64,000 nt of DNA, from assembly GCF_026213295.1 (NCBI RefSeq), contig NC_079413.1:19507378-19571377 (forward strand), read 5' to 3'. The stretch's first letter is position 1; the number at the start of each line of letters is the position of its first letter. The translations under genes were made by a program, and so were the position numbers. Shown piece by piece: positions 1 to 38,583 of this stretch. This DNA is from Gadus chalcogrammus. Taxonomy: Eukaryota > Chordata > Actinopteri > Gadiformes > Gadidae. The notes beneath the pieces were generated by a model. That model was not told the DNA's origin. It worked only from the letters and a program-made list of their open reading frames with translations, and searched no databases.

Positions 1-95
1 AGGCGTCTTGTTGAGGGACACCTCGACACTAAAACTAGCGACCTTTCGGTTACCAGCCAACCCGCTGTACCTCCTGAGCCACATGAGAGAAGCCC
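1..95 (-). repeat. tRNA-derived SINE fragment
   Basis: This is the inner part of a dispersed element seen repeatedly in the window. It shares the blocks 'gggacacctcgacact', 'ccagccaaccc' and 'cctcctgagccac' with the copies at about 53400-53545 and 44045-44230. It reads in minus orientation relative to the copy at 29636-29850 that shows a Pol III B box. The left part lies outside the window. Confidence 0.6.
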
Positions 96-318
96 GATTT
101 TATATTGACCGATCCAGAATGAGCATCAGATGACCCGTTTGGAAGATCTAACCAACTCTCTGGGCTCTGACGCGTCAGACAGCGAAGGAGGAGGAGACGT
201 CACACGTGAAAGCGGACGTGCACACACGCACACACACACACACATACACACATACACACACAGATACACGCTGATAAGCAAACAAACACATGGATGACTC
301 ACAGTCAGGCTCAACCAT

Positions 319-320
<2 letters not shown>

Positions 321-413
<93 letters not shown>
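321..413. repeat. (CA)n microsatellite
   Basis: An uninterrupted CA dinucleotide tract of about 93 bp inside a wider CA-rich block. Confidence 0.95.
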
Positions 414-414
<1 letters not shown>

Positions 415-1313
415 CCTCAATCATGATTCATGACCATAGCAACGCACACACCCACCACGCCGCCCGCGCCACACAACGCACGGGCAGAAACACACACACA
501 CAGAGGCACACACACACACACAACCAAACACAAACACACTTCATAAACACACACACACACTCACATGCAGGTGTTTTGGCAAACTCAAAACACCACCTCT
601 CAGGACACCGGATGTACTTCATCACGTGACCTGCGATCGTACACGGTGTCCCGTCTGTCTCCGACCTAACAACCACCAGAGAGCAGTTACACAGCCTCTC
701 CTTCAGTCCTCCGGCTGCTAGTGAGTCATCACTTACACGGTGGCGGACGGGACACGCTCTTATTGTGAAGCTCTTAGAGCGGACAGCATTGGTCCGAGGC
801 AGTCTTGTGCACGGGCTCAGGTGTGGGTCGAACTACAGTGCGTTGAACGATAAAGAAAATCTCTCTAGTCCCCCAGAAGTCTGAAGGGCAGTGCCTGGGA
901 ACCTTTGAGCAACTCGGTGCTTCCAGATTGTGTTTTATCTCTCCGATAGTCGTTTTTTGTGGGTTAAACAATCATAATATTGTCAATCACAAATAATCAG
1001 AACCCTAATAATAATAATGATCATTTGAAGGTTGATTGAAAAGATTGGCAGCAGAGCAGTACTGGGTGGAAACAGTGGGAAAAAACAGGCGGTAATAGAA
1101 CACGATGGCTCCCACTCTCCCCTGGGTGAACAGTTACTGCCTGGCGGCGGTGTTTATGGGATCTCAACCTTTTATAACGTACAGTATATCACCTCCGTCC
1201 AGAGCTGTTGTTTTTATGGTGCGGAGCGACCTTTGCTCCCATCTCACCACGGAAGACCGCCTGCTAACCTTCTGGAACACGCTGGAGTGGGTTTTACCCA
1301 TTCACATTTATAT

Positions 1314-1510
1314 TCACATTCAGGGCGTTTAGCAGACGCACACATTTGTCAGTAGAAAGAGAAACAAACAATGTATCGCTGTGGGTACAGTGAGGATGTT
1401 CATAGAACCAAGTGCCAAGCACTAACAATCACTAGGTTTACCCATTCCCTGTACGCAACAAAGATAGCTAGGATAAGATGCTACAAAATGCTAAATACTA
1501 TTTTTAAGTA
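1314..1510 (-). repeat. L2-like LINE 3' tail fragment
   Basis: It carries the reverse complement of the fish L2/SINE tail: 'gcgtttagcagacgc', then 'tttgtcag', then 'gttcatagaaccaagt'. These words occur in the same order, in the opposite orientation, in the fuller L2 copy ending at 27932. It also matches the minus-oriented fragment near 45281-45395. No coding part remains. Confidence 0.55.
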
Positions 1511-1978
1511 CGCACAAAATACAATAAGTGCTCCTGCCTAGATCTCTGCTCTTCTCATTGCGTTGATCTCAGATGTGGTAATATGTATAGTGTGTGTTTT
1601 ATCTCTGTATCCCTGAGACGTCACAGTGAGGCTCTTCACTGCGACTAGTAGAAAACTGTCAAAATGGACGCCCTCTGATAACACTTTGCCACTCCGGAAG
1701 TGGTTAATTTATCAGAAGCATAATGTGGGTTTTCATATTTACATATGCTTTGATTTTTCTCAGCCTCGCTGGTAAATGATTGGTAATAAACGCACTAAGT
1801 GCTTGATGACTTAAATGTATGCCTGCCTGGTTATTTGACCGTTAAATATTTGTATTATTAGGCTGAAAACGATGGTAAAAGAAAACAGGACCACTTCTGT
1901 GTGCCTGTATTATTGTCCTCTTAAGGATCTCTAGGGATGTGTTTAACCGTTACCATTAAGCATTGATGAACTCTCAGG

Positions 1979-2155
<177 letters not shown>

Positions 2156-2925
2156 AGTCAAAGTCCACCCAGCCTCACCCAAATGGAGACAGAAGATAGC
2201 CCCCCTAATCCCAAAGCAAAGCATGAGTGTTCCCGTAAACCTGGAGACACACTCTGGTGACCCGAGCTACTCCACAGTCCTTCACAGCTCTACTAGTGCA
2301 GCTTTTGTATGAACTCAAATGACTTCAATCTCATTTTTGTACTCTCTTATTACTATTATTCAAGTAGGAAAATATAAGGTCACAGTGAATGTATTGGGGC
2401 CCAAATCAGTCCCTGTGACCTTATACTTTCCTACTGGAATAATATGAGTGATTTATGGTCAGCCTATACGTAACATGTCCAACGTCCCCAAAATGAACAC
2501 ATGACATTGCGCACATTAACATTAACATTATGCACGATATTGATCTTCGTCAGCCTGGGCGCACTTTTCATTAGTGGGTGTTCAGAAAACCATCGATCCT
2601 AGTGTGTGTCACTCCTTTTGGCCCCCCTCCCTCTTTTCGTTTCACTGGTAAGCGGCCACTTTGCAGTTCATTTACGCACGGAGGACACCTCCTGCATGGC
2701 ACAAGCGCACCTTTCACGCTACGCGTTATGATATCGGATTATTGCTTTTCTATTCAAAGCAGACTATTTATCAACTATTCATAGATAGTCGACTAGACAA
2801 TTGGATCCAACTGTAAAACTATCTCCCTTTTTTATTCTAACTTCTGTTTTGGAGCATCTGGTGAAACTTGGATTTCTTCTACGATCAGTGTTTTATACCA
2901 TGTAGAAGCTCGATTGTCGATCATC

Positions 2926-30148
<27,223 letters not shown>

Positions 30149-31020
30149 CCCCCCGTACACACACACACACAGACGCACGCAGGCGCACACACTCGTCTGT
30201 CATACATCTACGGCCGGTTAAGCTCGCTGAGACTGGAACTGCTGGGAGGTTGAGAGGGTGAGGGGTGAGGGGAGGGGGGGGCTGAGTGGTTAAGGGGGAG
30301 AGGAAATAGCAGTAGACGTGAGGGAGGGGAGATGAGGTGAGGGGAATTGAGGGGAGGTGAGGAGATGAGGTGAGGCAAATTAAGGTGGGGAGCTGCGAGG
30401 GGTGATGAGGTGAGATAAGAGAAAAGGGGAGGTGAGGTGCTGCAAGTCATGTTTCGTACTCACAAAGTGCCTCAACGACTTTTAAGTCAACTCTTAAATC
30501 ACTGGGGCTTAAGGATGAATCCGTTTGTGTAATGTGTTGTGAGTGTGGATTACCTCTGTTGACTCACTGATCACACCAAAGTCACTCAACACTAAGGACA
30601 GGCATTGACTGCGTTATCGAGGGCCGGTGAAAGGCTCTCAGCAGATCCTCAATATCTCAGTGTGGATGACCTCCAGCTCTCCTAAATGACTCCGCACTTA
30701 ACTTCATCTGCACACACCGTCGACAGGAGAATATTTATGCAATACTTGTGTTAGAGATAAAAATGTTTACTGTGTAAATATGTTTAGGTATAGAGAGAGG
30801 GTCATACTCTTTTGGTTCCTAGTGCTGTTAATTGATATAGATTAAGTATGTTTATATTGATGTAACTATTGGTGATGTATTGATGACCGGAGAATATTTC
30901 TCTTCAAAGGATCACTTCCACAATGGTCACGTGTGTCTTGGTTTGTGTTGTGTCTGCAATGTCATGTTTGGAACCGTTTAGTCATAGCATGTTTATTTTG
31001 TATTGTGAAGAAAATTAAAT
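30149..31020 (+). other. gucy2c: gucy2c 3' UTR
   Basis: No other gene is seen. A GGTGAGG-rich stretch at 30250-30440 is followed by AT-rich DNA. The first good poly(A) signal is ATTAAA at 31014-31019, so the 3' UTR may be about 880 nt long. Confidence 0.6.
31014..31019 (+). terminator. gucy2c: Candidate poly(A) signal ATTAAA of gucy2c
   Basis: ATTAAA in AT-rich DNA with T-rich sequence downstream. It is the best such signal after the gucy2c stop. Confidence 0.5.
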
Positions 31021-31319
31021 AGTTTATGCATATTCAAAAGGATTTTTAATCAATGCGATTTTAATTCAAGATTAACAACAATACTCAATTACAGCGATCG
31101 ACAGGAAACAATATGCTCCAAGCACAGCGGAATAATATTCTCATTTCAGCTGATTGAGTCGATAAAAAAGCTGTAGCGTCACAGTTGAAAATAACTCAAA
31201 TCGAATCATTGTCGGTAAACGTTGAAGCAGAATAAACCATTGACCCTCATGCTGGGTGATAATTGGAGGGGATTACCAACCTCACCACCGCTGTCATGCA
31301 TTCTCTGTTTGTTGGAGGA

Positions 31320-31790
31320 TTGTTAGGGGTTGTTAGTGGTTGTGAGGGCATCTTGACGGTTCAAATCTAGCCTCTACTGGCCGTTAATGGTCTCTACTGG
31401 ATTTACTGGTGTTCAGTGTTCACTATCGGCCTCTCCTGGTCTCTAAATGGTTTAAGTGGTCTCTACAAGGCTGCATGGTGTTAACAGGTCCATACTGGTC
31501 TCTACTGTTGTAGAGTGGTCTCTTAAGTCTATACTGGGCTGTACTGGTCTCTACTGTTGTACAGTGGTCTCTTAAGTCTATACTGGGCTGTACTGGTCTC
31601 TACTGGTCCATACTGTTGTACAGTGGTCTCTTAAGTCTATACTGGGCTGTACTGGTCTCTACGGGTCTCTACTGTTGTACAGTGGTCTCTTAAGTCTATA
31701 CTGGGCTGTACTGGTCTCTATGGGTCTATACTGTTGTACAGTGGTCTCTTAAAGTCTATACTGGGCTGTACTGGTCTCTGCCGGTCTTTG
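31320..31790. repeat. 59-bp minisatellite at the tnfrsf13c 3' end
   Basis: The word 'cagtggtctcttaag' recurs at 31562, 31621, 31680 and 31739, exactly 59 bp apart, with looser units to the left. The last unit overlaps the end of the tnfrsf13c frame. Confidence 0.93.
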
Positions 31791-32191
31791 CCGTCACCAG
31801 GGTGGTGTCTCCCAGCTCGGTGGCAGGAAGTGGAACGCGGTGCTTCCTGCCAGTCTCCCCAACCCAGGTCACCCGGGGACTCCCCCAAGTGTGGTTATTC
31901 TGCCCGGCCATGCAGGAAGTGATGTCATTCTGCCCGGCCATGCAGGAAGTGATGTCGTTCTGCCCGACCATGCAGGAAGTGATGTCGTTCTGCCCGGCCA
32001 TGCAGGGAGTGATGTCGGTCATGTACACACCATTGCAGTGGGGGCCTGAGGGTTCCGGGTCCTTCCGGAGGGGCTCTGCTGGGTAAGACCCCGGGGCCAG
32101 GGGCAGGGGGTCCGTCTTGTCTGTGTCTTGGAGAGCGGGCGGAGGGGCCCCTGGGGAGCCAAGGATCAGTTTTATAGTCTGGTGACACTCC

Positions 32192-32286
<95 letters not shown>

Positions 32287-33968
32287 TGCTAATTTCATGT
32301 ATAAATTGCTCTCCCGCACACACACACACACACGCAGAAATGTTCATTTCATGTATAAATTACTCTCCCGCAAACACACAAACATAACCACCCCCCCCTC
32401 CCCACACACACACACACACACACACATACACACAATGACAGTTGGGCTGCAGCATATGGATATTTTTGGGAGGGGGGAGGGGGGGTTGTAGGAGCACCTC
32501 CTCTTCCTCCTTCTTACAAACCGATGGTAACACTAGAATAGATCGGACATCCCTGGGGAGAGGAGAGGAGACGGGGGGGGGGGGGGGTGTGAGAGAGGAG
32601 AGGGGGGGGGGGGGGGGGGGGGGAGAGGAGAGGGGGGGGGGTCAGAGAAGACATGAGGAGAGGAGAAAACAGAGGAGAGAAGGAGAGGAGACACCAGGAG
32701 TGAGAGGAGACAACAGAGGAGATAAGGAGAGGAGAGGAGACAACAGGAGTGAGGAGAGGAGACAACAGAGGAGATAAGGAGAGGAGAGGAGACAACAGGA
32801 GTGAGGAGAGGAGACAACAAAGGAGAGTAGGAGAGGAGACAACAGGAGTAAGGAGAGGAGACAACAGAGGAGAGAAGGAGAGGAGAGGAGACAACAGGAG
32901 TGAGGAAAGGAGACAACAGAGGAGAGTAGGAGAGGAGAGGAGACAACAGGAGTGAAGAGAGCAGACAACAGAGGGGAGGAGACAACAGGAGTGAGGAGAG
33001 GAGACAACAGAGGAGAGAAGGAGAGGAGACAACAGGAGTGAGGAGAGGAGACAACAGAGGAGGGTTGTTCTGGCTTGAGTCAGCACCCAACGAGGCGTGG
33101 GTTATCTCCTTCTTCGAACTTACAGTTGCCACGGTTACGGTGCTGTCTGTAGATGAGGAACCAGAGCACCAGGGCCAGGATGGAGCCGGTGGCCACCACC
33201 GCCACCGCGCCCCACAGGTAGGGGCCCGCCGCAGGGCCGGTCCACATGCCGGAACCCTTGGTCCAGGGAGCCGTCACCACACCGGACGTTACTGAGGGAG
33301 GAGGGGGAGGAAAGGGAGAGGGGGAGGGGGAGAGGAGAGAGAAGAGGTGGAGAGGAGGGAGGAGAGGGAGAGGGGGGAGGGGGAGAGGGGAGGGGAGTGG
33401 GGAGGAGCGGAAGAGGAGAGGGGGAAGAGTGGTGGAGGGGGGAGGAGAGAGGAGAGGAAGAGGGGAGAGGAGAGTGAGAAGGGGGTAGAGAGGAAGAAGG
33501 GAGAGGAGAGGAAAGGCACGGAGGAAAGAGGAAATAGGAGAGATAAGGAGGAGAGAGAGGGACAGAGGGTGGGGGTGGAGAGGAGAGGAACGGAGCCAAA
33601 GAAGTAAAGAACCGGAACAGCGACAGATTTTTGCAATATGTTAAAAACCTTGGCTGTACTATTATTTTAAAAACGTTTGACATTCATTTTCATGAAATCC
33701 TTCTTCTGTTGAAATCAAAGAAATGCGAGACCAAAACAGTTCTAAAACGAGAGCTATCTCTGTATAACTTTATAGATGAGATTTAGAAGGGAACAAAGTA
33801 TTTCAAACCGTAGGTCGGCTCGGCAGCTGTTGGTTTTGCAGCGGTTGGCTTGGCAGCGGGCGGCCGCGGGGGTCCTGGGTGAGGTTGCTGGTCTTCGGGT
33901 CTGCGCAAAGTACAGTAGTCCAGTAAGGTACTCCATGTCTGGCCGGCTGGACACACCCGCTTGACCAT
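31756..33968 (-). CDS. tnfrsf13c: BAFF receptor (TNF receptor superfamily member 13C)
   Basis: This is a B-cell survival receptor for the cytokine BAFF that signals through TRAF3. Exon 1 (33968 down to 33809) starts with no signal peptide, as expected for a type III protein, and has a half cysteine-rich domain, CPAGQTWSTLLDYC. Exon 2 (33291 to 33124) encodes a membrane helix (LWGAVAVVATGSILALVLWF) and ends at a strong GTAAGT donor. Exon 3 (about 32191 to 31756) encodes the tail, with IKLILGSPG and then VPLPATELGDTTLVTAKT. The latter closely matches the human TRAF3-binding tail around PVPATELG, the main basis for the call. The exon 2 donor leaves one base, but the exon 3 frame needs zero or two, so one junction or a small exon is missing. 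The ligand-contact Asp of the D-x-L motif appears as Ser. Confidence 0.8.
31898..32017 (-). repeat. tnfrsf13c: 30-bp coding minisatellite in the BAFF-R tail
   Basis: Four 30-bp units encode CM(A/V)GQNDITS in frame. Units differ by one or two bases. The repeat stands between the IKLILGSPG segment and the conserved PLPATELG end. Confidence 0.9.
32194..32284. repeat. (CA)n tract at the tnfrsf13c exon 3 acceptor
   Basis: CA on the plus strand, so (TG)n on the sense strand, ending in 'gtgtgcag' at exon 3. Confidence 0.95.
32560..33075. repeat. Homopurine (GGAGA)n and 22-bp minisatellite in tnfrsf13c intron 2
   Basis: Two G runs at 32573-32640 are followed by repeats of 'gagaggagacaacaggagtga'. 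On the sense strand it is pyrimidine-rich. Spurious long frames arise from it. Confidence 0.93.
33292..33600. repeat. Homopurine tract abutting tnfrsf13c exon 2
   Basis: GGAGAGG-type repeats over 300 bp. On the minus (sense) strand they form a CT-rich tract that runs into the acceptor 'ctccctcag' of exon 2. Confidence 0.93.
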
Positions 33969-34860
33969 GGCGAAGGGTCGAGGGGGGAGGAGGGCAAAGG
34001 ATGACCTCGCTGTCTGCTGCTGCTGAAAACAGTCCGATGTGAGACAGAGAGAGAGAGAGAGGGAGGGAGGGAGAGGGAGAAAGAGAGACAGAGACAGAGA
34101 GTTTTTGTGAGAGAGAAAGAAATAAAAAAAGAGACAGAGAGAGAAACAGAATGAGAGGTAGCGTAATACAGAGAGTGAGAGAGACACTATGCCCTAAAAA
34201 AAGGTTCAGTTCCTCTTTTTTCAAGTAGAGGGTGAATCAGTATCTCCCTGGGGATGGGGGTGGGGGGAGAGATAGAAAGAAAGAGAGAGAGAAGAGAGAA
34301 AGGAAAGATAGAGATGCATGATTCATTTTCATATTCCACATAATAAACTATACTGTACTGTGGTCTACTTAACAGTCAACAAAGCAGCTGAATGTATTCC
34401 ACAAATGGTAGCACTATTCTGAATGTGATCCCTAAATTTAAAGAAAGAAGGGAAGCATTAATTAGGTTGATTTGATGCTTCAGGTGATACATGTTGGGGG
34501 TGTTTGGATGTTCTTGTTTAACGCCTAAGGAAGTCATCATGCATCACCCCACCACAGCAATGACACCCAGAAATCACTCAGTGACAATGAAAGAGAAATC
34601 CAGTTTTTTTTTAGAACACTTTTTAATCAGATATTTCAAGTGAAAGGCTGCATTGTAAAGTCATCCAAAACATTGATAAATGAAAATAAATGTATACAAA
34701 TCTAAATATATATCTACATCAACGTTCCTCGTGGCTTATGCGATTCACTGACAGTAGCAGCAGTGAATCAAACACTGCACTGGTCATGTGTGTCCTTGAG
34801 CGTTTTAGGAACAGCTTCCCATCACCTACATTTTGACACATTTTAATGGACGGAATAGAA
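33969..34860. other. Region upstream of tnfrsf13c
   Basis: Purine-rich (GA)n stretches at 34040-34190 and 34260-34310 are followed by about 550 bp of AT-rich DNA. The frame upstream of the chosen ATG stays open to about 34187, but that part is repeat. The tnfrsf13c promoter should be here; no clear element is seen. Confidence 0.5.
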
Positions 34861-37261
34861 AAAGTCAAGTCAAGTCAAGTCACTTTTATTTATATAGCAC
34901 ATTTAAAAACAACAGGAGTTGACCCAAAGCGCTTTACATTTGCAGAAATCAGGGTTGGGCAGGACAGTTGTTGAAAGGGGCCCAGGGATACATAGGTCTT
35001 GACTAAAAAAGAAATGCATAAAATAAGTAGAAAATAAGTAGAAAGAGAGCATAGCAGTGGTACTGGATGCCATATTTGTCAAAGATGGAACTCAAGGGAA
35101 GCATGTAGAGAGAGGAGAAGAGGAGGGGGCCAAGGATTGAACCTTGGGGGACCCCAAACTTCATAGTGGCAGAGGAAGAGGAGTAACGTCCCAACTTAAC
35201 TGAAAAAGTCCTGTCTGTCAGGTAAGAGGTGAACCAGGTTAAAACAGTGCCCTCCAGCCCAAATCTATGTTCCAGCCTCTGCAGTAGGATGTCATGATCA
35301 ATAGTGTCAAATGCGGCACTAAGATCTAATAAAACTAAAATGGCGCAGGAACTAGAGTCAGTGCAAAGCAGAAGGTAATTGTAAACTTTCAGTAAGGCAG
35401 ATTCAGTGCAGTGAATAGCTCTAAAACCAGATTGGAATTCATCTAATAAATCAAAACTGTTCAAATATGCTGTGAGTTGCTGGAAAACGACTTTCTCCAA
35501 AATGTTGGATAAAAGGCAGTTTTGAGATGGATCTGTAATTTTTCAAGTCGCTTGAGTCAAGGGAAGACTTTCTTAGAAGAGGTTGCACAGTAGCATACTT
35601 GAAAGTTGAAGGGACAACACCAGTGGCTAGTGAGCTGTTTACTATTGCCAGAATGAAAGGACAAATAATGGCAAAGATATCTCTGAAGAGCTGAGAGGGA
35701 ATGACATCTGAGGGGCAATGAGTGGGCTTCATCCGTGAGGCTACCTGAGATAGCTCCGAAGAAGAGACTGGTGCAAAGTGCTGAAGATGGCTGCTGGTGA
35801 GAGGTTGAGGGTCTGCAGGGTCAAGAGAAGAAATAAGGATATTGGCTCTGATTGAGTCAATTTTCTGAATAAAATAAATTAAAAGGTTTTCACAGGCTTC
35901 AGTGGAGCTTTCAATAGTGTGGGCTAGAGGTTTTAAGATTAAGTTAATGGTTTTAAAAAGCACTTTGTGTCTGTGAGCTTGCTTATTAATTATCTCAGCA
36001 TAGTATTTAGTTTTAGACGTTTTAACAGCGAGTTGATAGCGGTTTAGGCTATCACGCAGAAGATCATAGGAGATTTGGAGCTTGTCCTTCTTCCATTTGC
36101 GTTCAGCTTGTCTGCAGACACGCCGGAGAGCACGGGTGTTGACATTTAGCCAGGGTGAGACCAAGTTGCACCTCTTCTAGGTTTCAGAGGTGCAACTTGA
36201 TTCAAAGTGTCCGTGCAGGCTGAGTTAAAGAGAGAGGCCAAGTCGTCAGTGTTTGAGCAGGTGGGGAAAGAGAATTTTGACGCCGTGGCCGGGTTTAAGA
36301 TCCGCGAGAGAGAGGGAGGCTGAGTGGGGGAGGGGGCGGGGCGTACACACACACGACCACGCCCAAAGTGGACTCAAACTCAATCAGGTGATGATCTGAT
36401 ACAGCTATATCAGAGACGGAGAGATTGGCCACATCAAAACCAGAGGAGAAAACAAGGTCTAAAGTATGGCCCCTTTGATGGGTTGGACCAGACACTGACT
36501 GTGTTAGGTTAAAAGATTCTAAAACATTCATTAACTCATTGACCATTGGTTTAGTCGGACAGCATATGTGGATGTTAAAATCCCCAACAATCAACAATTT
36601 ATGATCGGGAGGCCATGGAGGAGAGAAGATGAGTAAACTCATTAATAAATAGGCTACCAGTAGTTTTAGGAGGTCTGTATACCAAAGCACATAGTATAGG
36701 CAGGTGAACATTAAGCAGTAGTAATTGCACTTCAAATGAGGAGTAGGCAATTGTGGGCAAAAAACGACATTTAAAAGTGTTATTATTGAATATAGTGGCT
36801 AGGCCAACTCCACGGCCAGAGGCCCTGGGAGTGTTCAGAAAACCACAGTGGGGAGGACATAGCTCTCCAAGTGGAGTGAGATAATTTGCATTGAGCCATG
36901 TTTCTGTTATGAAAAGTACATCCAGTTTCCTAGTGGTAAAAACGTCATTTAGGATAAATGCCTTATCAACTATGGACCGGGCATTAAACAGAGCAATTTT
37001 AACAGGTGCGAGTAGCTCGGGTGGCGTAGACGACGTGAGACCCTCGTACTTCAGTGGACGGAGAAGGGTTGTGTTCGCTCCACGCGTCAGGGGAGACCTG
37101 GCAGTCGGTGGGCGAGGAGACCAAAGCACCGGGATGAGCGTAGTAGATGTTGCAGACGCAGACAGTTGGAGAAGATTCTGGGGCACAGGCTTTTCATGCC
37201 ATCGACGCCTAGTCGACGAGCGGGAGGGCCATGCCGAGATGAAGGTGGGAATGACACCAGG
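34861..37261 (-). mobile_element. Decayed CR1/L2-superfamily LINE
   Basis: On the minus strand, from right to left: an endonuclease domain (FNARSIVDKAF, FITETWLN, ALVYRPPK, IVGDFNIH, SDHHLIEF) at about 37150-36340, then a reverse transcriptase (LDLSAAFDTIDHDILLQRL, GVPQGSILGPLLF) at 36160-35040. Frames change near 36330 and 35500. The protein breaks just after YHCYA, where YADD should follow, and the sequence passes to the 3' tail. The tail ends in plus-strand 'aagtc' pentamers at about 34864-34882. The element is inactive. Confidence 0.9.
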
Positions 37262-38583
37262 GGTCTCATTTATAAAGCTGTGCGTGGGATCGTTACTAAA
37301 AGTGTACGTACGCCCAAAAGCCAAGTTTTGCGTGCGCCAAAAAATATTCAGACTTATAAAACCCTGCGTACACACACCTCTAAGCAATCTTTGCTTTATA
37401 AATCACAGAGTGCCTACAAGTGTGCGCAGCTGAATCAGCTTCACGTTCCGCCCTGTACACGTCCCTTTTTAACCATAAATGGTCAATGCAAACGACCTTA
37501 TGAATGCGATCTGCATATAAAACAGACTCAGATGCAAGTATTATGTCTTGTCTGAAACAATGGCAGAAGGACTGAGAAAAGCAAAAAAGCAAAATTTCAC
37601 GGAGGTTGAAGCGGAGACCCTTGTGGGTGAGGTGGAGGCCCGAAAAGTAGTTTTGTTCGGTGGTCATTTTGCTGCAGCAGTGAACTCTGTCAATGGCACG
37701 GAGTGCACGGTTCCAGAATTAAAAAAAGAAGTGGTCTGACATAAAGGTACATATTTTTATGTACCAATAAATCGTTATGGTCCCCGAAGACCCTCTCCCT
37801 CCGAATCCTGCCATTTGCATGGTCCTCCAGCAAGGCATGGTGCAGCATTACGCACGGGGCTCACCGCTGTATTTATAGGGTTATGGTAATAAGACGGACC
37901 GAGAACACCTTGGATAATCAGTCTGTAATCACCCACGTAAAATGTTCTTGAACATAACCCCCTTTTAATGCCTGATTTGTCATTAAAAGCATCAAGAGGA
38001 ACGGACAATAATATAACGATTGTGATAGGGAGTGTGGCTTGGATTTCCACACTTGGGATTTAATTGACATTTGATTATGTGTTTACAGTGTCACATAAAA
38101 ATATTGTGTTATTGACACATGTTGGACAGATGCTTTATTCCATGCAGTCGCGCCGTCAGTGGACAGTATGGAGTGACGGGATTAAATATAGCGAATTTTG
38201 ATTTAGAATTTTGATTTCGATTCTAAGGAGATGTTTCTGGAGTTATAACTGAGAAATAACGCAGTTGACTTAAATTATTCTGATTGCATAGATTTAACGC
38301 AGGATACAGGTTGAAATTAAACTTATCAAGGGCCGATGATAAAACATAATCGTTCTTCTCACTCTACATTTCTTCAGTCTGACTTCAGTTCACCACCACA
38401 CCGTCTGTGTCGCCAATTCACCTTTTCCTCCAAACCATGCGTACGCATGGGTCAGAGTTTGCTTAGGGCTGCGCACATTCTCCAGTCAAGTAAGTTTTTT
38501 ATAGATCACAACCTTGGCGTGGAAAGTCACGTATAACACTTTCAGCTCTGTTTTGTGCGTACGCAACGGTTATAAATGAGACC
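37262..38583 (+). mobile_element. Harbinger-type element with a Myb-like frame remnant
   Basis: The ends are GGTCTCATTTATAA and its inverse (37262-37275 and 38570-38583), with more inverted similarity inside around 'tgcgt'. A short plus-strand frame encodes part of a Myb/SANT-like DNA-binding protein of the Harbinger ORF1 type. No transposase frame was found, so the element is a deletion derivative. It lies directly at the 5' end of the LINE. Confidence 0.7.
37560..37739 (+). pseudogene. Harbinger ORF1 (Myb/SANT-like) remnant
   Basis: From ATG 37560 the frame reads MAEGLRKAKKQNFTEVEAE and continues with LVGEVEARK..LFGGH, the start of the NAIF1-like Myb domain. The usual tryptophan segment after the GGH is missing and the text jumps to AAAVNSVNG and VPELKK, then stops. 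I read this as an internal deletion of about 15-20 residues. The family call is from recalled motif pattern. Confidence 0.6.

Noticed and set aside
32518..32552. A 35-nt candidate exon for tnfrsf13c with good acceptor and donor
   Set aside because: With the one base left from exon 2 it reads into a stop after six codons. It does not repair the phase problem.
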